A stretch of 64,000 nt of DNA from Pandoraea norimbergensis (lineage in GTDB: Bacteria; Pseudomonadota; Gammaproteobacteria; Burkholderiales; Burkholderiaceae). Positions 51,759 to 62,300 of this stretch are shown here, one piece after another. The DNA is taken from positions 3,410,001-3,474,000 of the forward strand of contig NZ_CP013480.3 in NCBI RefSeq assembly GCF_001465545.3, given 5' to 3'. The notes below the pieces were generated by a model. It was not told where the DNA came from, did no database searches, and saw only the letters and a list, made by a program, of their open reading frames with translations. Position 1 is the stretch's first letter; every line of letters begins with the position of its first letter. The position numbers and the translations under genes are program-made.

Positions 51759-53255
51759 TCACCCGCCCCAGGTGGGCGTGACGATGTTTGCCGTTTCGAC
51801 GGTCACGGCCAGGCTGTCGGCGGACACGTAGCGCCACATTTCAGGGCGTGCGGCCAGAGACGGCGGTTCCACGATGTTCACGGTCAGGTCGGAATCGCCG
51901 CTTGCCAGCGCCGCCACCTTCTGGCGCAGCAGTTCATACACGCGCTTGTAGAGCGGGCGATTGCGCCCACGGCGCGACGCGGCGGCGGCCTGGCCGAACT
52001 CGCCCAGCGCGGCCTCGATGATTTTCTGGCGCACGTCGGAAGCAACGTAGGACGTGCTCACGCGCGCGCTCACGGACATGGCGATCTTCGAGCGCACCGG
52101 CGTGAAGAAATAGACCCGGTAGCTGTTGTCGGCGGCCAGAATCGCGGCGCGAATGGTGCGCTGCGTCTCGGTCAGGTCATCCTCGGCGATTTTCACCGGC
52201 GCCACGGGCACAGCGGGATCCGATTCTTCGAGCACGGCTTCGCCGCCCTCTTCGGACAGGCAGGCCACGAACAGGGCGTTGATGTTGTCGAGGCTCGCGC
52301 CGCGCGCCTGCTCTTCCTCGGTTTCGTTCCAGATCGAGAGGAATTGCAGGTTCGGGAACTTCTTGCGTACCAGAAACCCGAACTCGCCCAGGAACACCGC
52401 GTTGTCGTCATAGACCGACGGGTAGCGCGCGAGGTCGCGCAGCACCGACATGGGCATGGGGTTTTGGCCGGGCTGCAAGAGCGCGTCCATCTTGAGCTCC
52501 ACGACGGCTTCCAGCGGCGAACCAAGGTACTCGAACGAGAACGGGCTGCCGAAGGCCGGGCTCACAGCGCCGTTGGTGTAGTAGGTGGTCAGGGTGATTT
52601 CGGCCCCGTCCGCCGGCTGCACGCCCACCACGCCGCTGAAGCCGAATCGGACATAGACCTGCTGGCGGTCGTCGGCTTCGACGTGGAACACGCGCTCGTC
52701 GGCCTCGGTATTCACATAGCGATTGCGGTAGGCGTACTCGCCCTGGGCGTCGCTCACGGCGATGGAGCACAGGAAGGCGTCGTCGTCCGCCGCCGGCACA
52801 GGCACGGCATAGAACGGCTCGCTGCCGGAAACCGTGTGCGTGATCGTCACGGCGCGAAGCTGGCTGGCCTCGAAGGTAGCCTCGCCGCCCGGTGGGATGG
52901 TGATGGGGGTTTCCGCGCGGTACAGCAGGCCGGACGAATCCAGCAGCGTGCGCGCCGATTCCACGGTGAAGTCCTCGGTTCCGCCGTTGATGGCGCGGAT
53001 GCGCACGCGCGCCGGCGTGCCGCTACGGATGATGCCGCGCATGGCCGCGTCGGCAAGCACGGTCGAATCGCGCACCTTGTCGTAGGGTTCGGCCTGGGCG
53101 GTTTCCACTTGGGCGGAAAACATCGCCAGCATGGTCGCCATCGCGTCCAGGTGTTGCAGGGTGCGCGGGTCGCCCGCCTGGTACAGCGGCGCGATGGACT
53201 GGTAGTTGCCGATGGTGTCGGCGATTTTCTTCTGGAAGTCTGCCTTGGTGTACAT
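51759..53255 (-). CDS. Baseplate protein (J-like)
   Basis: 498 residues with the look of baseplate-J/gp6-like proteins: N-terminal helical MYTKADFQKKIADTIGNYQS, VLADAAMRGIIRSGTPARVR, and a mid-region strand domain (PITIPPGGEATFEASQLRAV). The late PVRSKIAMSVSARVSTSYVA has the sequence style of the DUF/J C-terminal domain, followed by DVRQKIIEAALGEFGQ. J-like proteins form the baseplate wedge ring that holds the fibres. Operonic with the following gene. Confidence 0.72.
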   Translation of the reverse strand: MYTKADFQKKIADTIGNYQSIAPLYQAGDPRTLQHLDAMATMLAMFSAQVETAQAEPYDKVRDSTVLADAAMRGIIRSGTPARVRIRAINGGTEDFTVESARTLLDSSGLLYRAETPITIPPGGEATFEASQLRAVTITHTVSGSEPFYAVPVPAADDDAFLCSIAVSDAQGEYAYRNRYVNTEADERVFHVEADDRQQVYVRFGFSGVVGVQPADGAEITLTTYYTNGAVSPAFGSPFSFEYLGSPLEAVVELKMDALLQPGQNPMPMSVLRDLARYPSVYDDNAVFLGEFGFLVRKKFPNLQFLSIWNETEEEQARGASLDNINALFVACLSEEGGEAVLEESDPAVPVAPVKIAEDDLTETQRTIRAAILAADNSYRVYFFTPVRSKIAMSVSARVSTSYVASDVRQKIIEAALGEFGQAAAASRRGRNRPLYKRVYELLRQKVAALASGDSDLTVNIVEPPSLAARPEMWRYVSADSLAVTVETANIVTPTWGG

Positions 53256-53258
53256 ACT

Positions 53259-53549
53259 CTATGCCCCTGGCACTTGAATTGCCACGCCGGCCACATCCAC
53301 GAACAGATCAACCCTGTCCGGGGGTGTGCGCACGGCGTAGAGGTTCAGCGAACCGGGGGGAAGAGCCTGAAGCGCCGGGATGTCCTGGCGCATCTTTTCG
53401 AGGAAGGCTTCGGGCGCACCGTCAGCCTGCGGCAGTTGCAGCAGGGCCTTGGCGTCCTGGCCGTAGCCGGAGCCCAAATAGCCCTCCACCGGCGTGTTCA
53501 GCCAGTGCCGCACCATTTCCTGAATGTCTTTTCCCGTGATCGTCGCCAT
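53259..53549 (-). CDS. Small phage tail-region protein (96 aa)
   Basis: Starts at 53549 (MATITGKDIQEMVRHWLNTP); an in-frame upstream start adds eight residues. It reads VEGYLGSGYGQDAKALLQLP and ends with an acid-poor hydrophobic strand (DRVDLFVDVAGVAIQVPGA). No family recognised; size and place between the hydrolase and the J-like gene suggest a baseplate or spike accessory protein. Confidence 0.6.
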   Translation of the reverse strand: MATITGKDIQEMVRHWLNTPVEGYLGSGYGQDAKALLQLPQADGAPEAFLEKMRQDIPALQALPPGSLNLYAVRTPPDRVDLFVDVAGVAIQVPGA

Positions 53550-53608
53550 ACCCAAAGTGTGCGGTGCTGGCAACTACAGGAATCACGGTTTTTTCCGGGC
53601 CGGGCTCG

Positions 53609-56329
53609 CTATGCGCTCAATCCGCCCGTGGCGACGTGGGCGATACCCCGGTCGCGCACGTCCTGGCCCACGTCCGGCGACGGCATGGATACCTGGATGG
53701 GCTTGCCAGAATCGTTGGACGCCATCGGCACCGTCACCGGCGGGGCCTCGGGCACGGACGGCACGCTGGGCGCCGACGGCACCACCGGCGCGCTGGCGCT
53801 TGCCACCACCGGCGCGGCGGGCGCAGCCACCGATGCGATGGACGGGCGCGCGGGCGCAGCGGGTGTCGCCGGAGCGCCATCTGGGCCGGCGAACGCCTTG
53901 GCGTAGATGTTGCCGGCGGCCAGGTCGTTCTTGTATTTCAGGGCCGACGTGCCGTTGGCGTCGGATGGGCCGGATTCGCCGCGCGCAGCCTGCGCCGCGC
54001 CGCCCTCGCCGGCGATGTGGCGGGCCTTCAGGATCCCGGCGATTTCGTCCTGGCTCATGCCCTCCTTGATGACGCCGCGCGCCAGCAGACGGGCGTAGGA
54101 CTTGTCGGAGTTGGTCTTGAAGGCGGCGTCCTGGGCATCGGCGCTGCCCAGGTACTTGTCGTAGCTCATGCCGCCGTTCCAGTTGTCGGCGTTCTTCAGG
54201 AACTTCGACATGCCGCCGGCCTGGCCCCACTTATATTCGTTACTGAAGCCGTCGGCCTTCATGGCGGCCTGCACCGCCGAGCTGCCGCCCTTGATGAGGC
54301 CCGCATCCGCCAGCCAGCCTGCGCCGGCCTGGTAGCGGCCCATGTAACCGGCGGAATTCACCACGTCGAGCTTGCCGCCGGCGCTTTCGGTTGCGGCGGT
54401 GGAAGCCACCAGCGCGCGCGTGTGGGCGTCGTCCAGCCCGGCGATGTTGCCCTGCTTGTAGTCGGCTCCGGTTTCCATCGCGCGCCGCGCCGCGATGCGG
54501 TCTTTCAGGCCCTGCGGCACCATGCTGGCGGCGAAGTCCTTGGTGCCGCTCCACGCGCTGCCGGCGGCGTTCTTCGTAGCGTTCCATGCGGTACTCGCGC
54601 CGGACTGGACAGCATCGGCAGCCTTGCCACCCAGTTCGACGGCACCATCCTTCACCGCGCCTGCCACCTCGGCGATCTTGCGCGCGCCAGCCTCGGCGGC
54701 CTTGATGGCTGGGCCGATACCGGGCAGGGACTTCAGCCCTTCGTAGGCCGACGCGAACGCGCCGGACACGGATTCCCAGCCAGCCTTCGCGGTATCGACG
54801 AAGCCGCCCCAGGCTTTCTTGATGGTGTCGCCCACGGCGGCGAACGCAGTCATGGTGGCGTCCCAGCCCTTTTGCAAGGAGCCCACCACCGAATCCCAGC
54901 CGGACTTCACCCAGTCGAAGGTGCCCAGCGCCGTGACTTTGACCTCGTTCCAGGCGTTGCCGATCATGCTGGGGATGTCGGCGGCGCGCAGGTCATTGAC
55001 CCAGCCGCCTACGGTGTCCCCGAGAATCTTCCCGGCGTCGTCGCCCAGGAACATGCCCACGGCGCCGCCGATAGCGCCGCCAATGGCCGTGCCGATACCG
55101 GGGAAGATTAGCGTGCCCAGCGCCGCGCCGCCAGCCGCACCAGCGGCCATGCCAGCCATCGAGCCGGCGAACCCGCCGACGGCAGCCCCGGTCTTCTTGT
55201 CCTTCTCGCGCCGTGACAGGGTGTCATCGGATTCCGACGAATACACGTCCGCTGCTGCGCCCGCGCCGGCCAGCAGTGCCCCCAGAATCGGGACGCGCTT
55301 CAGCAGCCCGCCCATCTTGGAGAGCGCGCCGCCCTCCTTCAGCAGGCCGCCGGCCTTGCCCAGAAGACCGGCTTCTTTCGCGGCTCCACTGGCTGCGGCA
55401 GCTTCTTTGCCCCCGAAGCCCAGCAGGCGGCCCGCGCCCTTGAGCAAGCCACCGCCTGCACCCAGCAGGCCACCCACAACCGGGATGCGCGTCAGCACGC
55501 GGCCAAGGCCGCCGAACAGGCCGCCCAGAAGGCCAGACCCACCCTTCGCGCCGTCGTCCGGTTTTTCCTCGATGTTCTTCAGGCTCTTGTTGGCCGCCTT
55601 GTTGAAGGTCGTCTCGTCCTTGCGGAAGCCGGTCAGCGAAGTCCAGATGCGGCGCAACCAGCCTTCCTGCCGCTTCTCGCGGCTGCCGCCGGTCAGCAGT
55701 TCGTAGCCGCGCGCCATCGGGCGCGCCACCTCGTTCATGGCCTTTACGGCGGGGTCGGCTTCCTCCATGCCGCTGCCGGATTCCCTGATGGCCCCAGCGA
55801 TGCGGTCGGCGACGCCGCGCAGCGCGCCGGTTTCTTCTCCGTCTCCGCCACCACCGCCGCCACCATTTCCACCCCCAGAACCGGGCGCACCAGAGCCGCT
55901 GCGCCCATCGCCACGCACGAAGCGCCCGCGCCCGTCGCGCGATACCGGCTTGGCGATGGCGCGCTGCGTGGCCTGGCTGGCCGCGCGCACGGCGGCCACC
56001 GCCTGCCCGGCAACCTCTACGGCCTGGGCATCGCGGCGGATTGCGCTGGCGCTGGCCCCGCCGGTCTGCGGCGTGGCGGTCTTGCGCAGCAGCGCCGGGA
56101 TCTGGCTGGAACTGCGGGGAGTGCTCGGGGCGGGCGCCATCGGGCGCGCCACCTCGTTGCCGGTCTTGTCGGCGCGGCCAGGCCGTGCAGGCCCGCCGGA
56201 TGCGCCGCTGGTCAGCGCGCGCCGGATAGCGCGCACGTCGTCGTGGATGTCGTCCCAGACCTTGAGTGCGCGCCCGATGTCGATGGGGTCGCCGGTCAGG
56301 AAGCCTTGTGCGTCGTGCTTGAGCGCCAT
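53609..56329 (-). CDS. Large virion protein with lysozyme-like domain (tape-measure or structural transglycosylase)
   Basis: 906 residues. N terminus polar, with a glycine/serine run (about 150-165). Middle is a long alanine/glycine-rich region with hydrophobic helices (about 275-460: LLGGLFGGLGRVLTRIPVVG, AAGGAALGTLIFPGIGTAIG). The C-terminal third has a peptidoglycan-hydrolase-like segment (about 655-790): LVASTAATESAGGKLDVV, where E could be catalytic, GYMGRYQAGAGWLADAG, and ARHIAGEGGAAQAARG. The tail ends in proline/alanine repeats. This matches tail proteins that puncture the cell wall at DNA entry. Confidence 0.75.
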   Translation of the reverse strand: MALKHDAQGFLTGDPIDIGRALKVWDDIHDDVRAIRRALTSGASGGPARPGRADKTGNEVARPMAPAPSTPRSSSQIPALLRKTATPQTGGASASAIRRDAQAVEVAGQAVAAVRAASQATQRAIAKPVSRDGRGRFVRGDGRSGSGAPGSGGGNGGGGGGGDGEETGALRGVADRIAGAIRESGSGMEEADPAVKAMNEVARPMARGYELLTGGSREKRQEGWLRRIWTSLTGFRKDETTFNKAANKSLKNIEEKPDDGAKGGSGLLGGLFGGLGRVLTRIPVVGGLLGAGGGLLKGAGRLLGFGGKEAAAASGAAKEAGLLGKAGGLLKEGGALSKMGGLLKRVPILGALLAGAGAAADVYSSESDDTLSRREKDKKTGAAVGGFAGSMAGMAAGAAGGAALGTLIFPGIGTAIGGAIGGAVGMFLGDDAGKILGDTVGGWVNDLRAADIPSMIGNAWNEVKVTALGTFDWVKSGWDSVVGSLQKGWDATMTAFAAVGDTIKKAWGGFVDTAKAGWESVSGAFASAYEGLKSLPGIGPAIKAAEAGARKIAEVAGAVKDGAVELGGKAADAVQSGASTAWNATKNAAGSAWSGTKDFAASMVPQGLKDRIAARRAMETGADYKQGNIAGLDDAHTRALVASTAATESAGGKLDVVNSAGYMGRYQAGAGWLADAGLIKGGSSAVQAAMKADGFSNEYKWGQAGGMSKFLKNADNWNGGMSYDKYLGSADAQDAAFKTNSDKSYARLLARGVIKEGMSQDEIAGILKARHIAGEGGAAQAARGESGPSDANGTSALKYKNDLAAGNIYAKAFAGPDGAPATPAAPARPSIASVAAPAAPVVASASAPVVPSAPSVPSVPEAPPVTVPMASNDSGKPIQVSMPSPDVGQDVRDRGIAHVATGGLSA

Positions 56330-56330
56330 G

Positions 56331-57236
56331 CTACGGTCTCATAAAGGTGTCGAGTTGGGAGAAGGACATCTGCACCTCTTCCAGCCCGTCCTCGCGGCGG
56401 GACAGGCTCAATGCCATGTTGGCCGGACGGAACATGCCGATGTCCTCATATCCGCCCCGGTTGCTGCCACGGGTGATGAAGGCATGGACTACCTTGATGG
56501 TGATGGCGTAGCTGTCCGGCACGCCTACCGTGCCGTCGCGCGGGGCCGCCGCGCCGTGGTGCGCCGCAAACCACCGCTTGAGCGTGCCTTGCTGGTCGTC
56601 GATGGTCGTCAGGCGCAGTTCCACCGGCTCCGCGCCCTGCACGGCGTCGATGACGGCACCGCCGACGCGGCGCTTCTCGCCGGCGATGATGAAAGGCTCG
56701 TATTCGACCTCGGTTGCGAAAAGGTTGAACCGCTGCGACATATCGCCGTTGAGGCGGCTCGAAACCTCGATCAGCCAGAGGTTCTTCTTCGCCAGTTTCT
56801 GGCCGCGCATGTCGTCGTAGATGTTGCGCGCCTCGGTCGGGCTGATGCCGCCGAACAACGGCGTGGGCGAGCCCCAATACATGGTCTGCGAGGCAACGCC
56901 GCCCATACCAGGCAGTAGATCGTTCAGCAGGCCGGAATCCAGCAGGCGCATCCCGGCGTCTTCCCAGTTGCCTTGCAGGACATCGCCCAGGGCACCACCG
57001 CCCACGTTAATAATGCGCTGGGCCTGAAGTGGCACGTACTTATTGACCAGGTTCATGGCGGCATTCGACGCCATGCTCTGGCCCATGCTGGTTACGGTCT
57101 TCGCCAACTTGCCGCCGCCCAGGGCATCGGACGCCGCGCTGCCGGCGCTGCCCAGCACGGAGTTCAGGCCCGACTTGATTGAACCGAACAGGCCGTTACT
57201 GGAAAGGCTCTCCGCGATGTTGTTGTAGAGGGACAT
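56331..57236 (-). CDS. Phage tail/baseplate structural protein (301 aa)
   Basis: N-terminal 125 residues are serine/glycine-rich with hydrophobic stretches (MSLYNNIAESLSSNGLFGSI, AASDALGGGKLAKTVTSMGQ). The remainder is beta-rich: NLWLIEVSSRLNGDMSQRFN, VEYEPFIIAGEKRRVGGAVI and RLTTIDDQQGTLKRWF. This resembles tail-tube-like or baseplate-hub proteins of contractile-tailed phages. It abuts the portal-like gene by 3 bp. Function is inferred from position. Confidence 0.6.
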   Translation of the reverse strand: MSLYNNIAESLSSNGLFGSIKSGLNSVLGSAGSAASDALGGGKLAKTVTSMGQSMASNAAMNLVNKYVPLQAQRIINVGGGALGDVLQGNWEDAGMRLLDSGLLNDLLPGMGGVASQTMYWGSPTPLFGGISPTEARNIYDDMRGQKLAKKNLWLIEVSSRLNGDMSQRFNLFATEVEYEPFIIAGEKRRVGGAVIDAVQGAEPVELRLTTIDDQQGTLKRWFAAHHGAAAPRDGTVGVPDSYAITIKVVHAFITRGSNRGGYEDIGMFRPANMALSLSRREDGLEEVQMSFSQLDTFMRP

Positions 57237-57239
57237 GGG

Positions 57240-58814
57240 TTAGCCCCTCATGCCACCGAACCCGCCGCCCATGCCGCCATCGTCCTCGGGCGGTTTAGCA
57301 TCGACGACGCTGGCGTAGAGCTTGGCCTGGTCTTCGTCAAGCATCATGGTCTTCACGAGGAATTCGGTCATCACCTCCTTGCTCGCGCCCAGCTCCTTCA
57401 TCATCTGCATGGCCTGGGCCAGCAGCATCCCCGCGTTCATCGAATCAGAGCGCGTGCGCTGCTTCTCGGCTTCCAGGGCCGAAATAGACCCGAAGAAGTT
57501 GATCGTCCAGGGGCGCTCCTTGGGGTCGAACACCACGCCGTAGCGGCGCATGGTGTGGATGTCGATGACGTGGTTGAAGAAGTCGGACAGCGCCACGCGG
57601 ATGATGCGCGCGCGCTCGGCGGCCTGCGCGGACACGCGGAAGAAGCCGCCCTCGCCAAGCCCGCCGGAAAGCTGATCAGCGAAACCCAGCATGGACAAAT
57701 CGACGCCCAGCGCGCCGGCCAGCATCCGGGCGTGCAGCATCACGTCCTCGATGCTGATGGTCGCAGCGCGGCCAGGTGCGCCGCCGTTCGCCGGCCCCAC
57801 TGTGGAAAGCTGCTTTTCGTTGAAAACCGGGATGATGTGGCGGATCCGCTCCATGACCGGGCGGCCAGTTTTCACGGCCTGCTCGGCGTAGGCTTTCGAC
57901 GCCATGAGCATAGCCTTGACCGATTCGACGAACCGCTGTTGCTGATCGAGGTTCATGGATTCCAGATTGACCGCCACCATCTGCTCGTCAATCGAATCCA
58001 TCCACCTCTGCCCGACCAAGCCCAGCAGGGATGCCGTGAGATTGTCGTAAGGCCCTTCGGCGCTGTAGAGCAGAGAGCCGCCGACCATGCTTGGCATGAT
58101 GGGCAGGCTGTCGATGTCGTCCTCGGAGATTGCCAGGCGCACCGCCTTTTCGACGACACCGTACTGCGGCACCCACTGGACGCGCGGCATCTTCAAGCGG
58201 GCCATCTGCGAAACGTCAAGCCGCTCGAAGCCTCGCTCGCCGGTATAGACGGCGAAACCCACCGTGCGGCTGCCGCGCTCGAATGGCTGCACCATCGGTG
58301 GGCGGATGGTTTCGTCCATGTGGATGTCCACCACGCCGCGCGAGTTCGTGTAGAGGCGCGCGTAGGAATCCCCGAATGCGCCGCCGATGTAAGCCGCCTG
58401 AAAGGCCGTCTTGTTGAAGAGCGGCGCCAGCTCGGCGGCGATGTCATCGACGATGGCGGAAAGACGCTTGTCCTTCTTCGTCTCGGACTTCTTTTCGACG
58501 AAAACGAGGTCGCCATTGGTTTCGTGCCCACCAAGGGCCGAAGTGACCAGCAGCATGAGAGCCGTCGAAATGATGGGGTCGCCCTCCATCATCGACCACT
58601 TTTCGTAGATGATTTGCCGCGCCCGCGCCCCCTTGCTGCCGGAACCCAGAAGCGATGCAATGGTGGTCGTTCCGGCCCCGTACATGAAGGCATCGGAAGC
58701 CGTGATTTGCTGCGCCGGCGCGATGTGCGACGATGCCCACCGCTTGCGGGACAGGCCAAGCCGGGCCAGGAAGCCGGGCTTGGGCGGAACGGGGGTGTTG
58801 GAAATATCGGCCAT
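57240..58814 (-). CDS. Phage portal-like protein
   Basis: 524 residues. After a short N terminus it shows a portal-like mix: RQIIYEKWSMMEGDPIISTA, IAAELAPLFNKTAFQAAYIG, IHMDETIRPPMVQPFERGSR, and a late stretch MARRYGV-type (IDIHTMRRYGVVFDPKERPW). Length and composition fit portal rings that connect head to tail in T4/P1-like phages. A glycine/methionine-rich tail ends the protein. No head genes are seen beside it within the window. Confidence 0.65.
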   Translation of the reverse strand: MADISNTPVPPKPGFLARLGLSRKRWASSHIAPAQQITASDAFMYGAGTTTIASLLGSGSKGARARQIIYEKWSMMEGDPIISTALMLLVTSALGGHETNGDLVFVEKKSETKKDKRLSAIVDDIAAELAPLFNKTAFQAAYIGGAFGDSYARLYTNSRGVVDIHMDETIRPPMVQPFERGSRTVGFAVYTGERGFERLDVSQMARLKMPRVQWVPQYGVVEKAVRLAISEDDIDSLPIMPSMVGGSLLYSAEGPYDNLTASLLGLVGQRWMDSIDEQMVAVNLESMNLDQQQRFVESVKAMLMASKAYAEQAVKTGRPVMERIRHIIPVFNEKQLSTVGPANGGAPGRAATISIEDVMLHARMLAGALGVDLSMLGFADQLSGGLGEGGFFRVSAQAAERARIIRVALSDFFNHVIDIHTMRRYGVVFDPKERPWTINFFGSISALEAEKQRTRSDSMNAGMLLAQAMQMMKELGASKEVMTEFLVKTMMLDEDQAKLYASVVDAKPPEDDGGMGGGFGGMRG

Positions 58815-58914
58815 ACGGCAAGGGTAGGATGCCCCGCCGTGCCACTATCGGCCCGTTTTCCGCCTCACGATAAAGGACGCGCAATGGCGGGCAACCGCCG
58901 CGCCATGAGAAGGG

Positions 58915-59328
58915 TTACTGCGTCGGAAACTCCATGTCCTTGTCGAACAGGGTGTAGAAGTCCGGGCTGTTGGCGTCGAGCAGGAATTGGTTGCTGTAGA
59001 TGATGTTCGACGCCAGGTAGGCCGTGCGGAACTCGTCGGCCATGATGAGGGTTTCCTCGCCGCTTTCGCCCTGGTAGGCCCGCTTGATGAGCGGGTCGCT
59101 CTGGTCGCCCAGCTCGAACCCGCCCGCCTTCAGCTCGTCCTTCAGCGCCCACCAGTACGGGCCATAGTCACGGTAGCGGCGCGGGTCTTTCTGCAACCGC
59201 TCCGCCACCACGCTCAGCCCGAAGCCCAGAAGGTTCGAGAAACCCCGGTTCGCGCGCAGTCCAGCCGCGCGCTCCGTCACCAGAGCCTTGATGGTGTCCT
59301 TGTCGAACTTGTATTCGGTGTAGGCCAT
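58915..59328 (-). CDS. Small phage protein of unknown function (137 aa)
   Basis: MAYTEYKFDKDTIKALVTER, then LGFGLSVVAERLQKDPRRYR and YGPYWWALKDELKAGGFELG. A soluble acidic/aromatic-rich protein with no recognised domain. It begins 11 bases after the end of the giant helicase gene, with GGGAAACATC upstream, so it is in the same transcription unit. Confidence 0.6.
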   Translation of the reverse strand: MAYTEYKFDKDTIKALVTERAAGLRANRGFSNLLGFGLSVVAERLQKDPRRYRDYGPYWWALKDELKAGGFELGDQSDPLIKRAYQGESGEETLIMADEFRTAYLASNIIYSNQFLLDANSPDFYTLFDKDMEFPTQ

Positions 59329-59339
59329 GATGTTTCCCT

Positions 59340-62300
59340 TCAGATTTCACGGGTGGCGGGGGCGAGCTCCAATTGCTCCTGCGCCTTCGGGTAGGTCTTG
59401 ATGAGGTATTCCCACGTCGAACGATACACGTTCCACGTCAGGGCGTCTCCATCCCACTTGAATTTGCCGCTCCCGGCCACGCCGGCGCACTGCTTGATGG
59501 TTTCCTTCCAGGCGCGGGTGTTGCCCTTGATGCCCACCACGTCGTTCGGCAGGTCGCCCTTGGGCTGGCCGCCCGTCACCACCTTGCGCACGGCTTCCTC
59601 GATGGCGCGCTTGAACTGGTACGGCAGATAGTCGCTGGCCGGATCCTTCGCCTGCCAGTCGAACCACGGCGCCGCCGCGCGCATGAAGGCGGAAGCCTGC
59701 TCGATGATTTCCGGCTCGCTCTCACCGGTCAGCGCGGCCTTCAGGGCATCCAGCGAGACATTGCTCTCGATCTCGTTCTGCACCCACATATCGAAGTTGT
59801 CGAAGTCCGCGATGGTCATCTTCAACCCGTAGGCCGTGGCGAACTCGCGCATCGCGGCGCGGTGCTTGTCGGCGCTGTTGCCATAGGCTCCACCGCCGAT
59901 GCGCTCCACTGCCGCATCGCTGGGCACCACGAAATTTCCAGCCTCGTCGAACGATCTGATGATGGCCTTCTGGCTGTCGAAGATGCGCTGCATGACCGTG
60001 GTCTTGCTGGCATCGCGCGGGGGAATGACGTAGGGGAAGAATGGCTGCGGCAGCATGTACGAATGCGTGGCATACGCTACCAGTGCCTCGGTCTTGCGGC
60101 GCTGCGCCACCTCGGGCACGACCTCGTTGAAGCCGTTCTCGATGGTGCCGCCGCTATTCACCTTGTCCTCGATTTTGGCGGCGTCGGTGATGCAGGCATC
60201 GTAGTCGGCGGTGCCGCGATAGACCCACTCGCCGGCGAGAACGTCCTGGGTATTGGCCGCCAGCGGCTGGCCGTTGAGCGTCCGCCCGAAGGCGCGCGGG
60301 ACGCCCTTGACCAGGGACAGCACGGCCAGCCCGCCCTTCACGCGGACGAAGGTGCCGTCCAGCAGCGGCTTCCCGTTGTAGATGATGCCGTTGCCGGCGG
60401 CGATGTCCTCGGCTACGCTCGCCGGGTAGCCGCCGGATTCCTCGGCCTGGCGTGCGAAGTTGGCCTTGGATTCCGCGATCATGGACTGGGCCATATCCAC
60501 TTCGGCCTGCCATTCGTTGGTGATGGGGCCGCCCTCGGTCGCCTCGATGGCGAACGCCGGGTAGGTGCGGCCCAGCAGCATGGATTCGATGTCGTCGTCC
60601 TTCTGCTTCCTCGGGTTGCTGCGCAACGCGGAGAAGAAGGCGTCCAGCGTGGCCGCTTCCCTCACCTGGCCGCCGGCGCGCCACTCGGTACGGAACAGGG
60701 TCGCCGATTCCTCGATCTGCCGGCGCAGGCCGCCCATGCTGGCGGTCAGCTCGGCCAACAGGCTTTCGTTCTTGGCGACGGCGGTAGCCGTAGCCTTCGG
60801 GTTGCTGATGCGGTCGCGCAGGGTCGCGGCCTGCCGTTCCAGCTTCCAGAGGCCGATGACCTTGCGGATGATGAAGCTGTCCGCGCTCTTGTTGTCGTTC
60901 AGGAAGGCGTTTTGCTTGCGGATGGTGTCCAGGTTAATCATCTGGCGGTCGCGGTTATTGGCCGCGCGCGCCTGGGCTTCCTTGACCGCGATGGTTTCCT
61001 GCATCCGGCGCATAGCATCGGCGTCGCCCACCACGTCGATCAGGGCTTCCATCTGCTCCTTCGACAGGCCGCCGGTGACAGCCACGCTGCCGGAGCCATT
61101 CACGTCCATGACCTGGCCGATCCAGTCCGCCTTCTTGTTCACCATCGAACGCTTGCTGGTGTCGAAGGTGCCGTCGGCGTCGTAGTAGTAGAGGCTCACG
61201 CGCTGGGTCTTGTTGCCCTGGCGCACACCGCGCCCGTTGCGCTGTTCCAGGCTATCCGGCGTCCAGCCGATGGTCAGGTGGTGGATTGCCTGCGTGCCCT
61301 TCTGAAGGTTGATACCCACCTCGGCCTTCTCGTTGGCGATGACGGTCTGGTACTTGTTGTCATCGCCGCCGGCGTTGAAGCCGTCCTGCACCGCAAGAAT
61401 CTCGTCGGGCGAGTTGTTCGTGCGGCCCGTGATGACGGCGATGGCAGCGGAGGGGATACCGGCGCGACGGGTCAGCAGGCGCTTGATCTTGTTGTGCAGC
61501 GGGAGAATGTCGCAGAACACGATTTGCTTGACGATGGACGCCGTAGCACCGCTTTCGTCGATGCCGCGCGGGCTGGCCTGCTCGTGCTGGAAGTTTTCGA
61601 GCATGGCGGCCAGCTTCGGCGGCACGGAAACGTCGAGGTCGAGGCCCAGCTTTTCGGCGATGGCCTCGAAGGCGCTCTGCGTGTCGGGGTCGATGGTGTC
61701 GATCACCACGCGGTTTCCGTCGATGACCTTGGCCTGCACTTGAATCTTCAGCAGTTCGGTTTCCTGGCCGGCGGTGTCCTTGATGGTGCGGTGCCCGACG
61801 ATGGCCTTCTCGTCGGTCATGGGGCCGGGCCGGGGGCGTTCCTCGATGAACTTCTTGCCGTTGAACTGGGTGATGGCGTCCTTGGCCTTGGCGGCCTGGG
61901 TCTGGATGAAGCTGTAGAAGGTGGCGCGCTGGTCGAGCTCGGGATCCGCAATCAGCAGCGTCATCTTGTTGATGAGGTTGAATGGGTGCCCGATGAGGTT
62001 CAATTCCTCGCCGAAGTGCTCCGCCACCTGGTCGTAGGCGGCTTGATCGCCACGGTTCGGCGACTTCTCGGAAATGAGGTCGATGGCCCAGCGGAACGCG
62101 CCCTTGTAGAGCTTCAGGCGATCCACGATGTCCGGCGGCAGCGTTACCGGCGTGGCCTTCTCTTCGCGGTCAGGAACCACGATTTGCTCACCCACGTCCT
62201 CGGCGCTCTTGATGGTGGCCACCTCGCCGATGGCCTTGCGCAGCACGCCCACGTTGTTCAGGCCCACGAACACGTCGGTGGTGCGCGCCACGCCGTCCAT

